The notes under the pieces are model-generated. The model saw only the letters and a program-made list of their open reading frames with translations, did no database searches and was not told where the DNA came from. 64,000 nucleotides of DNA, taken from NCBI GenBank assembly GCA_030015575.1, contig CM057339.1, positions 698,628,761 to 698,692,760 of the forward strand. Direction: 5' to 3'. The translations under genes and the position numbers were made by a program. Positions 22,494 through 33,149 of this stretch are shown in pieces. Positions within the stretch are counted from its first letter, which is position 1. Each line of letters begins with the position of its first letter. Source of the DNA: Agapanthus africanus. Its lineage: Eukaryota; Streptophyta; Magnoliopsida; Asparagales; Amaryllidaceae.

Positions 22494-23754
22494 TTGATGT
22501 TCTGTGTTTTGCTGTGTTGTTGCGGATCGGTCGTGGGGGATAGCCTGGATGCAATTTAGTACAGTTCTATTTTATATGTACATTTGGTATTGCGGGGCGA
22601 GCGTCCGACATGTGGACTGCCGCCACTGCCTTGTTGTATTATTCTTTTGGGGCACGACCAGGTTGCGGTCGATGTACCCGTTGTATGTATATTTTACTTT
22701 CTGTACTAGGATTACCCCAGGAGGGGTGCACGGATAGCCGGGTTCTAGAGGTCAATAAGCCCGCATCTCATGGCTTTGAGACGGAGGGGGCTTCACTCTA
22801 GAATTGGCGGGCTATTCGCCGCACTCGTAGGGGGTACAGGTTGACCCCGGAGGGGTGCCCAAGTTACCGGATTCCGTGAAGTGCTGGGTGGTCCATTCAC
22901 GTCGCTGAAGGGGGCTGCCTCGCTTCAGGTTTTAGCGGGTAACTTGCCGCGCCCGTAGGGGTCTAGGATTTCATTGCACAGGCTATCCACACGACCAGGG
23001 GAATGTCGTGTTTCAGTAGCGGCTCTGTGAAACCCGGGGATCCCAGATATCTGTATTGATCTGTGTTGCTATACTTTTCTGTGTTGCTGCATTTTTTTCA
23101 CGCCTTGAGCGAAAATTATATATTGTATATATATACTAGTAGAAGTTGTATATGTTTTTCATCCGCGCAAGTCCAGTCCCCGCTCTGCCGTTAGTTAGCT
23201 AACCTAACGGGTGATGACGGGACCCAATGGCGAATGCGGATGGCATATACGTACATCAGTATATTTTCGTTCTTTATTAGTGTGATCAATTGTTGGGACT
23301 GCGTTGATTCGGATCAATGCAATATAAACAAACCTATTCTGATGTTGTTGGAACACTTTTCAAAAAGCTGTTATTGCAAGGGCGTTCTCTTTTGTTTTGC
23401 ATCGTGGTATTCAGTTGGAATATCCTGCTCCTCAGTCGACGAGGCAAGGGCCGAGATCCCTTCACCGGGAGTGACCCCTTGGACAGAAGTTTGCGTCAGG
23501 GAAATAACTTCACTATAGCCGATTACTTTTGCTTTGCATCGTGGTATTCAGTTGGAATATCCTGCACCTCATTCTACGCGGAAAGAGCTGAGATCCCTTC
23601 ACCGGGAGTGACCTCTTTAGCCAAGGTTTTCGTCACTATATTTTTAAAAGCTATCAGTTCCTTCAACGATATCAAGTTCATTATGTTAAAGGTTTTCGCC
23701 AGAAACCATTCGTAGCCCACCGTCGTTTCATATGGATAGTTAATAGTATTCAAG

Positions 23755-23964
23755 CTGTGTATGTTGGCCAAAGTCAAGGCACAGTGTTTGGTAGCTGTTG
23801 GGTATTCATATGTAGCATAGATAGATGCGTTGGTTTGGGACAGTCGTACTGCCATTTTGGCCAAAGTCAAGGGTAGGTACGGGTGGGTTCAAATTAACCA
23901 GGAAAATGACGGGTAGAACTTGACATGTGACTTATGATATGTTGGCCAAAGTCAAGGTCATAAG
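23755..23964 (+). ncRNA. Triple hairpin array of A (loop CAAA)
   Basis: Hairpins at 23755-23784, 23845-23881 and 23931-23964 with outer stems CTGTG/CACAG, CGTAC/GTACG and CTTATGA/TCATAAG. All three carry the identical apical motif TTGGC-CAAA-GTCAA. The first stem differs from that of B (CTATG/CATAG) by a paired change. Confidence 0.65.
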
Positions 23965-24266
23965 AGCATGGGGTAGAAATCCACATCGGGAGTTTCAAAA
24001 GAACTGAAACTTACCAGATATGCGCATACCTTCTGGAGTATGATAGCGTGAGCGGATTCCGTCACGTTATCATGCGATGATGGTTGGATCCCGATTCCCA
24101 CTGATGAGTTGGTTTACTCCTCGGGTGATCCCGGCTAATTCTTCTTTCAGGTTTGGGGAAGAATTTGACGTTACAGTGGGAGGTTTCCTGATTAGATAAA
24201 GTGATAACCATTCTGATCTAGGTTAGAGTGCACGCTGAGTGTTTCTTTTCTCTCTCTCTTTGGCAG

Positions 24267-27200
24267 CGACCATTGACCCGACCCTGGACTATGACTCAGT
24301 GACCAAGTTGACCGAACCTACTTAACACTGGCTTTTGGATTGTCAGAGTTGCAAACCTCTTTGCCACTCCTACTTTTACCCTTTTCTCCGGGATACCCCG
24401 TATTACTACGAACGCCCACTTCCATTAGACAAAACCATCGTATGGTTATATACGAACTCGAAGGACTTCGAGGATGGTTTCTGGTTCTGGAGAAAACGGA
24501 TAGGACTATTCAGTTGTCTTTTCTTTTCACCTTCTCTCAGGTTGCGAGTACTCCTTGGTTTAGGAGTAGTACACCTATTACGCAAATTGGATAGTCTTCT
24601 TCCAAACCATAGGCTGGTGCCGACCGGTAGGGAATGAAGAAAGCCAATAAGCCTAAGCGGTGTACAGAAGGTATTAAGTTCAGACAAAGCAAGGGATTAG
24701 TAAGAGGGCAAAGTAAAGTGCGACTGCTATTCATGAACAAACTAAGTATTTCTTCGCCAATCCTAAATCACCTTTGTATTTCTCCAGGACACTCCGTATT
24801 ACTACGAAGATACCAGTTTATTGGATAATCCATCGTATGGTTATATACGAACTCGAAAGGAACTTGTTCCAGTTCGGGGATGGATCCTGGTTCAGGAGAA
24901 ATAGGAATAAAGTACATTCAGGTGTCTTTTATCTTCACCTTCTCTCGCGTTGCGAGTGCTCCTAGGATTAGGACAGTACACCCTTTATGCTTATTGGATA
25001 GTCTTCTTCCAAACTATAGGCTGGTGCCGAACGATAGGGAATGAAGAAAACCATTTGGCCTAAAGGGGTGTACAGAAGGTAATGACTAAAGACAGATAAA
25101 GGGGATTTGGAGAAGTGGCAAAGAATTATACGGTTATAGTTGTGAATCTGGATAATGGAAGAGGCATTACTAGGAATACCAGGAAACCCCGTCGAAACGT
25201 TTCAATGTTTCAGTTTCACTGTGTACTGTTAATAGAAAACTGATTTCCCAATTAGACACTTGCTCCAGGGTATGTATTTACCAGGTTGGATTCTCACATC
25301 TGTATGGTTTTACAGATGATGAGTGGGAGTAAATTATTGGGAATTAGGTGACCATCCTCATTATATCGGGATTCGTTGGAATTGGTGATATTTGAGAAAG
25401 CCACCTGGCTTGTTTGCCGGTCGGCAAATATTTGGTTTTGAATATCCGTTGTTGTGCGCCAATTTCAAATTGATATATCTGTACGTCTATTTTTATAGAG
25501 TGAGATATACTTTTTGAAATTATGTCTTTGACATTTACCTATACCAGATATAGTTAGGTAAGGAGCAGTGAACAGCGGTGTAATTCTTCTTAACCATAAG
25601 TACAGTTTTCAACTTACGACACACAGTGAATGAGTCACTAGACTCAGGGGACTTATACAGAGTATTGTATATTGTCCAGTGTCCATTAGGACAGAGGGGT
25701 TGGTCCTCGTACTATATTCTGTTTACTTATGACTTCTGTGGTTCTTAGACAGGTGTTTCGTAGAAGCACAGGGTCTAAGTTTTGAGAAGTTATAGGTATA
25801 AGAATAAAGTAGAGAACCAGGTGTTGCAAGCATCAGGATTCTTCAGAGTGATCGAAGATGTAGATACTTGTTCATGGTATTCAGTTGATAGTAGTGGTTA
25901 AGAGAACTTGCTTCTCTTTCAGGTTACTCATAATTGGAAGCATTCCTAAGTTGAGTAACGCTGATCGGCCTCCTTCCATTTTGTTGACATGCACTGGAGA
26001 CAATTGCATGATTTGAATCTGGTTCAATTAAATCAGTGCCTCTGTTTCTATATTGGATATAGAACAGTTCATATCTTGACATTGTTAAGATACGGGGAGT
26101 TGTCCGGCTTATGCTTAAAACCAGACTCTGGATAACTCAAGGCACGTTACTGTAATGGCTGCTTGTGGGTTGACCCGGGCTATGACGTGGGTTGATATTC
26201 TACCATCTGGAAGATCAATAGTGATATTGTTCTTGACTCGCCACAGTTTTAATAAAAATGGATTTTTTTTTCAAGAAAACAGTAGTGGGAGTATGGTAGA
26301 ACTGGAAGTGATTCCAGTACCGCAAACAATTACTGAAGATTTGATAAGAACCTAAAGATTCAATCTGGTTTGACATTCCATTGGCCACTCCGCAGATATG
26401 GTGGGTAACCTCAGGCGCTCGAGAGGTATTTCGGTATGCTCAAGGACGGTGGCAGGGAGGTTCTTGTTTACCCAGACTTGCCATTGCTGTTGTTCCAGAC
26501 TATGAGACCCGGTAGGAGGATGAGTATAGCGTCGTTCTAAACTGGTTTTAGAAGCGTACGTGTATATGACTCTGCCAGAGGGTTGTCGTAGTCAGTGGGA
26601 GCAGCGGAAGCATTGGTGGACATCAGGCTTATGTCTATTTATAGACTAAAGTAGATATAGCGGAGATAGATCATCTATTTCTGATGTGACAGTCATAGGT
26701 TTGACTTCATCAGAATAGGGGATGGATCTGTTGAGAAGGTAGTAGGGTGTGATGTCCTGGTATTTGATGACATACACAGAGTAGGAAGTGATCTTCCTAT
26801 ACTACGATCGGTTATACTTTGGTCGTCACACAGTTGTTTCTCCTCATAGGACTTGGATCTTACATCAGACATTCTGGTTACTAGATCTATGGTTTTAGAT
26901 CTAGATTTGGGTGGTTTCCTAATCTAGGTACCTTGACAGCATTCTATGAGTATTTAGAATGGACGACTCCTGGCATGGTGGTGTACTTGCAGGTAATGGA
27001 GTCACCCTCTCTAAAGGTGTCTTACAGACTAAAGGGGAGAGGGATACGCATGATTGACAGATCACTTGCTTAGGCAATTGAGTCAATCATGAGATGTCAA
27101 GTATCACACCAGATGTTGTTCTTGCAGTAGGTGCAATAAGTTGATATTGATCCAATCCTGGGGAAACAGTCGGAAGCAGTTTTAGAACATAAGTTGATGT

Positions 27201-27680
27201 TCTAGGGATATGATATCAGCATTCTCCTTCGGGAGACAGTTATCATTCCAGGCTTCCAAGGTGACATGGATGGCAGAGTGGCTGTCAGAGTTATAGTTTT
27301 CCTTCTGACGAGGGGCAGTATTTTGGACAGGTGGTCCAGGTGGATACTGAGGGAAGGCATGGCGCAGGATACTGATTAAGTTCAGTTGACGATACAGTCT
27401 AAGAAGTTTGGATTTGGAGTTCATTTATGAGCTAGGTCCCATCAGACATCTAGACACATTCTAAGACATGTATTGCTCATTTCGGGAGATAGTTTTCTCC
27501 GCGAACTTGAGATAGAGAGAGACATATAAAGAAACATCAGAGCGGATCCACTCACTGAGGCTATTCTTCGAACGCAAAAGTTTCGCAAACGAGCTTTGTG
27601 AGACGGACTAGTAGAGGAGTTGGGTGTTCGGTATCACACGGGCTGTGAGTATGCGACATCGCAATAATTAGCCTTGAGTG
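24267..27680 (+). pseudogene. Pol relic of A, with duplicated block
   Basis: No frame is open for long. From about 26280 landmarks follow the order of B's pol: a GTGGGAGTATGGTAGAACTG stretch matches the start of B's reverse transcriptase ORF, CCACTCCGCAGAT follows, then AGTGGGAGCAGCGGAAG, a GATGACATACA near the YVDD site, GAGTCACCCTCTCTAAAG, and a tail with CATCAGACATC and GATCCACTCAC matching RNase H. A block of about 430 bp (24340-24770) is repeated in diverged form at 24771-25100; both hold ATCGTATGGTTATATACGAA and GATAGTCTTCTTCCAAAC. D and E have the same relic, so it is inherited, not a private decay. Confidence 0.7.
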
Positions 27681-27692
27681 CAAGTGGGAGAT
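27681..27692 (+). promoter_or_regulatory. Polypurine tract of A
   Basis: CAAGTGGGAGAT directly precedes the 3' LTR start; the same motif is used by B and, in reverse complement, by E, F and G. Confidence 0.85.
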
Positions 27693-29776
27693 TGTTGGAG
27701 ATAGTGCCCTCAGAGTCAATTATTGGATCACAGGCACGTGATTGCAATGATTGAGGGGAGGACCTGTCCCGGTAGGACAGTCTTACTCAAGATGATAGTA
27801 TGCTATCTGGTTTACCTTTATCATCGTGTACTGCTTTAGGTGACCTTACAGGTCACTATTGCACGTTGATAGAGCCCCTAGGATTCTTGCTTGACTACCG
27901 GCAGTATGAGGGCGATCATATACGTGGGAGCTGGTAGTCTATAAGCACATCCTTAAATGGTCCCTAGTCGTGGGAGTTTCGAGACAGGGCATCGATACTC
28001 CAGAGTAGACTAGTGTATACAGTCGAGACCCCGACGAGGGGCGGTGGCCTGTCTCACAAGCCACTGGTGTCAGTTGGTTCACCTAAGATGTATACAGGTG
28101 CTCATTGGGTTATGAGTACACCGGACAGGACTCGCCGGGAACCTGCTAGTTGGGTTTTATACCAGATGTCAGATAGCAATTCCCAGGTGACATGTGTACA
28201 GGTTAGTTCATCGACCTGGGATCGTCATTTGTCTCGTGTGAGTTCCCACTGTGCTTTGATTACTACCCTACCACGGCTCAAAGGAGTCGTGCAAACAGGT
28301 TTTAGTTGGGTACAGTCCCGAGCCACATGGAGGCAGTGAGCGGATCTGCAGGGGTTCGTCTCTCCCGGTATTGGGGGTGAGGTCACGCTGTGTCGAGAAG
28401 AGCCAGAACATGAAAAGTCCTTGGCCAAGGCAGGAGATTTGCTGGTAGGTATTCTAGTAGTATCTCAGGGTGTTCTGGGCTGCACTTCGACACGACTTGT
28501 ACCGCTTTGGAGGGTCTGACTTTTACCAACCCCCTATGCCTGCCATGCGATGCTCATAGACGAACGGACCGGACTGTAGGGATATTGTCACTGACAGGCT
28601 CAGTAGGGTGTCAGGATGAGTTCGCTTATCGACGTCCCTTTTGGTCAATAGCTGGTGGCCCGTCACGTATTGGCTTATACCTCTGACGTGCTAGTGGTTA
28701 AATCGACAGCCATGGTATTGACGAGTCTTTAGAGTCCACCACACCCAGTTACTCAGATTTCGGGCGAAACGCTGTAGAGGCCGTTTGGAGATATGGCAGG
28801 GTTCGATCAGATACGTGCGGTATTGCACGGATCGTGATCGGACGGTTTTTACTAGCCGGCTTTGGCTTAAGCCGGATCCTAGTATTTGATAGTGTAGTTT
28901 TGTCTCTTTGCATTTGTGTTCAGTGGGAATACAAATGCGGGCATGTATTTGCAGTAGTGGGGTTTTCCTGTAATTTATTACAGGAACAGTTTTCTGTAGT
29001 TGACAGTTTGCATTCCGTTCCGGCCGGTTTTCCTTCATTCCTTCTCGGTCGGACTTTCTTGATGGAGGGTGTTAATTGCAAGTTTACAATTAACATTTAG
29101 TGGAGGGTTTTCTTGCATTTGTGGCTATTTGATGAGACTTGCTTCATGATGATATTCTATTATGGTCATTTCATTTGCTTATCTTGTGAGTGGACTTTGA
29201 TGAGAATGAAGAGTGACCCTTTTTCCATGCTTATCTCTCATTTTTCCTCTTTGATTTTTTCATTATCTCCACCATTCCATGGAGGGCCGGCCACTTCATG
29301 AGAGAGAGAGAGGGGGTTCATTTTGAGATGAGGGAAAATGATTCATTCTCATTTTAGCTTTGCTTGCTTCAAAATTCCTATGCTCATTCCCTCCATCCAT
29401 GGCAACTACTAAATTCCAAGAGACAAGTTTACTACACTATTCTATAGCAAGCCTTGGACGCGTCGGCTAGCCAACTTCGCGCCCCAGTTGCCTCGGTCAA
29501 GAGGTGGGAGCCCGTAAAAGATTCCGGCTACGTAGTGTCCTTTCCTACGAGACGATGATGGACGTAGATTCCGCAGGAGATCGGAGTGGAGACGAAGACC
29601 GAAGGACACGGATCGCTTGGTATTGCATCTCTACTCTTTTCTATTTTGCTAGTTGCTAGGTTAACGGCCCGATCCGGGTGAAAAGTGCGTGGTGGTGCCG
29701 GTTTGCAAAGTTCGCATAGTTTTTTTCCGCATTTCCGGCGTCGGATCGACGGCCGGGGCGCCCCCGCGGGCTTACA
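27693..29776 (+). repeat. 3' LTR of A (2084 bp)
   Basis: Collinear with the 5' LTR and two bases shorter. Differences are scattered single bases (for example AGGTATGAG versus GGGTTATGAG near 28110, and TTGACAGTTTG versus TTGCCAGTTTG). The second LTR hairpin is at 29071-29094. GAAAT follows the end. Confidence 0.92.
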
Positions 29777-30134
29777 GAAATATCATTGCAATCCCTAGAC
29801 GATTGACTCACACCCTCCCACTGTAAAGATTTTTCAGCGAAATCTTCTAAAAATTTCCAGGCTTCCCCATCATCTTTGGTCATGAAATTGCCTTGACACA
29901 TTATTTAAGGGTCTGTCTTGTGTTAGGATTAATGCCCTCATAAATGATTCGGCACAGTTCCCATTTGGGGATTCCGTGATGAGGACATTGGACTAACAGA
30001 TCCTTAAAGCGTTCAAGACATTGTGAAAATGTTTCATTTGGAAGCTGGGAGAATTGATATATTTCGCTACGGACTCGTGCTGTCTTTTGGTATGGGTAGA
30101 ATTTCTTAAGGAATGCTTTGACGAATTCTCCCCA
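29777..30134 (-). pseudogene. J Gag, N-terminal part, truncated
   Basis: On the minus strand 30134-29908 encodes a clear retrotransposon Gag core (GEFVKAFLKKFYPYQKTA, then FSQLPNETFSQCLERFKDLL). A one-base shift near 29905 moves to the frame starting MCQGNFMTKDDGEAW, which runs into the insertion site of A. The N-terminus is missing: the frame stops being Gag-like exactly at a GC-rich inverted repeat (30133-30182). Gag would form the particle that packages the element RNA. Confidence 0.8.
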
Positions 30135-30182
30135 GCCGCGGAACCGCCGCAGGAGGTGGCTTAGACCGCGGGTGCGCGGTCG
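30133..30182. repeat. GC-rich inverted-repeat module inside J
   Basis: GCCGCGGAACCGC and CCGCGGGTGCGCGG flank AGGAGGTGGCTTAGA. In reverse complement the core TCTAAGCCACCTCC aligns with CTTAAGCCATCTCC of the module in J's LTR. It sits at the breakpoint where Gag similarity ends. Confidence 0.6.
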
Positions 30183-30403
30183 TAGGTACTGCTCTCTGTA
30201 CCTAAATTCAACAGCAGCTTGCTGTTGATTCCTCCAGCTCTCTGGAAATTTTCAAAAATTGTTTGAATTGCACAGCAAGCTCCAGATTTTCCTTGCAATA
30301 CACCACAACAAATTTTTTAGATTTTGTGCGAATTTTGACCACAAACAATGTAATGGAATAAATCTTTCAATTCAGATTTCAAAATACGAACAATTAGCTC
30401 ACA
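30183..30403 (-). other. J leader remnant
   Basis: About 220 bp between the truncated gag and the primer-binding site, with no recognisable protein. Part of the leader and the gag N-terminus are evidently lost. Confidence 0.5.
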
Positions 30404-30422
30404 ATCCCCGGCAACGGCGCCA
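30404..30422 (-). promoter_or_regulatory. Primer-binding site of J (tRNA-Asp)
   Basis: The plus strand reads ATCCCCGGCAACGGCGCCA, the 3' end of plant tRNA-Asp including CCA, two bases from the LTR. tRNA-Asp priming is usual in Athila-type Gypsy elements. Confidence 0.85.
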
Positions 30423-30424
30423 TT

Positions 30425-32140
30425 TGATTGATCTTTTCTTTGTGTGTCGGTTTAGAAAATGAGTAGAAATCACAATCAAAGAATTATTTGACCGCAATCA
30501 ATAACGGTGTCGATTGTAGCATGTTAGTAAGTGCGGATCGTCCACAGGGAAAGTGTAATCGTTCCTGTTTTGAATTAGATGAGTTGAAACTTTAAAGAAA
30601 AGAAAAGAAAACAATTCATGATTTGTAATTGAAGTTCAAGAATGAGAAAAATCTAGATCTAAGAGAAACATTAAAATCAAGAATTGAGATGTGTGATGAT
30701 TTTCCAAACCAAATATCAAGAATCGAAGTGAGGCACGTACGAATCGATCAGATCTATAAATGTGATGAAATCTAGCGATTACGTATTCCTATCCTTCTAT
30801 GAAGTGATACTAGATCGTTGATTATCGACGAGAATTAGGGATTTCTAGTGAAACTAGGGTTTCAACATTTATCCCTTGTTCCTTCGTCGATATCATTCAC
30901 ATTCTAGCCTCTACCAAATTCAAGAATCGATCGTGGATCCCTAATTTCGAGCGATCACAATCAAGAAAGCATCGCAACGAAACTAGGTCGTCGATTCTTC
31001 AATTTACTAGGGTCTACAAAACTCATAGGACTTAAGAATCGTTTTAAGATTTGTTACATCATCATTCTATTGATCGTCTCGACTCCTTTACGAGCGGAGT
31101 TTTACTCAAACATCATAACAAGAATCACAATCACAAATTGAGATCGAATCATGATGCAAGAATTTAAAGAAAGCAAGATTAAAGAATTTCACCTTTTATT
31201 TATATCAACAATTCCGTTACAATCACTCAAGAACTACAAAAGGAATAACTCGATCATCGATTTGGCTTCGCTCGTCTCCTTGAGTCGCGGATCGGCTTGG
31301 ATCACTTGCTCGATTGAAGATCGGCTCCGCTCCTAAAAGGTTGAAGGCTTCTTGCTTGAATGGTACTCGGGATCTTGAATTTGGATTGGAATTAGGGTTA
31401 GGGTTTGGCACAAGTCGTGTCACTCAACTTGTGGATGGAAGATGAAGAGAGAATGATGAGAAATTGAACAACCTCAACCCTAGATCTAGGCTCCTTTTTA
31501 TAGATCTCAAAACCCTAGATCTAGGATTTCAAATTTGAATTTTCCCTCTAAAAGTTTGTTAAGAGAGCCTTCTAGAAATAGTTTGTTAAGTCGAGCCTTC
31601 TAGATGAGACACATGGCATTTCTACAATGTTCTGGAAGCTTGGGCCATTATAATTAGCCACGTGAGGAAATTTGAGCTTCTGATGACGTCACGCCGCCGC
31701 GGTTCCGCGGCTTAAGCCAGCTCCCGCCGCGGAAACGCGGCTCATTTGAAGCTTTAGAGCCTGAAACTTCTGGGCTTTTCTTATGCTGATATTTGGGCCT
31801 TTTTGTGATATGTTGATTTTCCAATTGAATCCCTGATCTCTGCCAGATCTCTAGCATTTGAGTTGGCGTATTTTATCAGCACTGTTTCACAATTTTTGGC
31901 TCGGTTTCTGGAATTTCCTGCACAATTTCTCGGGACAAGAGTTGCGCAATACAAGGATGATGCGATGCCATGATAAACACACAATTTCCCTAAAAGTGCC
32001 GATTTTAAAGTCTAACACATGCAATCTGGTATTTCAGAGATGTTTTTCTAATATGTGCAATATGAATACCGAACACTTCTAGATGAGTGCAAATGATAGG
32101 GAAATTGCCGTGTTAAAAATGCAGTATTTTCGACTGATCA
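30425..32140 (-). repeat. 5' LTR of J (1716 bp)
   Basis: Same length and ends as the left LTR. The minus-strand TATA box is at 31494-31504 and the GC-rich inverted repeat at about 31694-31742. ATGGA follows at 32141-32145. Confidence 0.92.
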
Positions 32141-32295
32141 ATGGATATAATTTTGTTCTTGATGGAAATATCATGAACATTTACCTTAATCAGGTATTGG
32201 TTGCAGAAGGTACACTGTGTAATGGTATCTATATTCTAAATCAAAACACAGTTCTCAATATTCAAAACACACGGAAGAGAAAGAGTCAGAAGTGA
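32141..32295 (+). pseudogene. B protease, second part
   Basis: After the target duplication the protease frame of 14084-14533 resumes (LDGNIMNIYLNQ, then [12 protein letters not shown]) and ends at a stop at 32293-32295. The next domain, integrase, is in another frame, so a one-base shift lies near 32280. Confidence 0.75.
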
Positions 32296-32948
32296 ACGAA
32301 TCCTACTTGTTGTATTATAGACTTGGTCATATCGGAAAGAAAAGACTAAGTAAGTTGCATAAAGATGGATATCTGAATACGTTTGAATTTTCATCTTATG
32401 AAACTTGTCGGTCTTGTCTCAAAGGAAAAATAACTAAATCTCCGGTCACCGGACACGGAGAAAGAGCAGCAGAGCTCTTGGGACTCATACACAGTGATGT
32501 GTGTGGTCCAATGTCTATACATGCAAGGGGTGGGTTCTCGTACTTCATCACATTCACTGACGATCTCTTTAGGTTCGGATATGTGTACCTTTTGAAACAA
32601 AAATCCGAAGCTTTTGAGAAATTCAAAGAATATAATAACAAAGTAGAGATCCAGACTGGCAAAAGTATCAAGATCCTCCGATCTGATAGAGGAGGGGAGT
32701 ACTTGAGTACGGAATTCCGGGACATTCTAAAAGAGAATGGTATTCTCTTTCAGCTTACTCCTCCGTATACACCACAGAACAACAGTGTATCGGAGCGGAG
32801 GAACCGTACCCTATTGGATATGGTTCGCTCCATGATGAGTAACGCCGAGTTGCCTCTTTCTTTCTGGGGTCTTGCACTCGAAACAACTGCGTACCTATTA
32901 AATCAGGTTCCGTCTAAATCTGTGCCTAAGACTCCATACGAAATATAG
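32292..32948 (+). pseudogene. B integrase
   Basis: 218 codons, opening without an ATG. The zinc-binding part is damaged: the first histidine of the usual W-H-x-R-L-G-H motif is tyrosine (LYYRLGH), while H13, C39 and C42 remain. The catalytic core has D69 (IHSDVCGP), D132 (RSDRGGEY) and E168 (SVSERRNR), with 35 residues between the last two as in DD35E integrases. It ends at a TAG where related proteins read Trp (TPYEI-stop-SGKR); homologous sequence continues to 33149 with a further TGA after VFVS. Confidence 0.88.
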
Positions 32949-33149
32949 AGTGGTAAAAGAGCATGTCTTAAACGGGTTAAGATATTGGGTTGTCCGGCCT
33001 ATGTGAAAAACCAGAATCCGGACAAACTTCAGGCACGGTCAGTTTTATGTAAATTTTTAGGATATCCCAGGCATTCGAATAGATATCTATTCTACCATGT
33101 CGAAGAACAAAATGTATTTGTTTCTTGACATGCCACCTTTCTTGAAAGA

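Larger units (their letters stand above)
21979..24266 (+). other. Structured non-coding leader of A
   Basis: It follows the same plan as the leader of B. The GC-rich inverted repeat is at 22176-22232 (arms GCGGAACCGCG and CGCGGTTCCGC, with a further CCAA/TTGG inside). GGCGGG hairpins lie at 22806-22820 and about 22934-22950. The block with GAGATCCCTTCACCGGGAG is present twice (23395-23487 and 23532-23623), against once in B. It ends with a pyrimidine tract and CAG at 24266. Confidence 0.75.
19880..29776 (+). mobile_element. Non-autonomous Copia element A, TSD GAAAT
   Basis: Complete element of 9.9 kb: LTRs 19880-21965 and 27693-29776, tRNA-Met primer-binding site at 21967, polypurine tract 27681-27692, and GAAAT on both sides (19875-19879 and 29777-29781). 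Between them lie a structured leader and a non-coding relic of pol; no ORF encodes a retroelement protein. It interrupts the gag of J. D and E share its whole plan. Confidence 0.93.
14534..32140 (-). mobile_element. Athila-like Gypsy element J, gag-protease only, TSD ATGGA
   Basis: The two LTRs are each 1716 bp (14534-16249 and 30425-32140) and are flanked by ATGGA on both sides (14529-14533 and 32141-32145). On the minus strand the order is 5' LTR, tRNA-Asp primer-binding site, truncated gag, zinc knuckle, protease, then 1.5 kb non-coding with polypurine-like motifs, and 3' LTR. Without the nested element A it is about 7.7 kb. No reverse transcriptase, RNase H or integrase is present, so it is non-autonomous. 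It interrupts the protease of B. Confidence 0.93.

Noticed and set aside
26155..26355. Short ORFs in the relic of A and D as small functional proteins
   Set aside because: Frames differ between A (66 codons) and D (68 and 79 codons at 43056-43461) through indels, so they are not maintained as coding.
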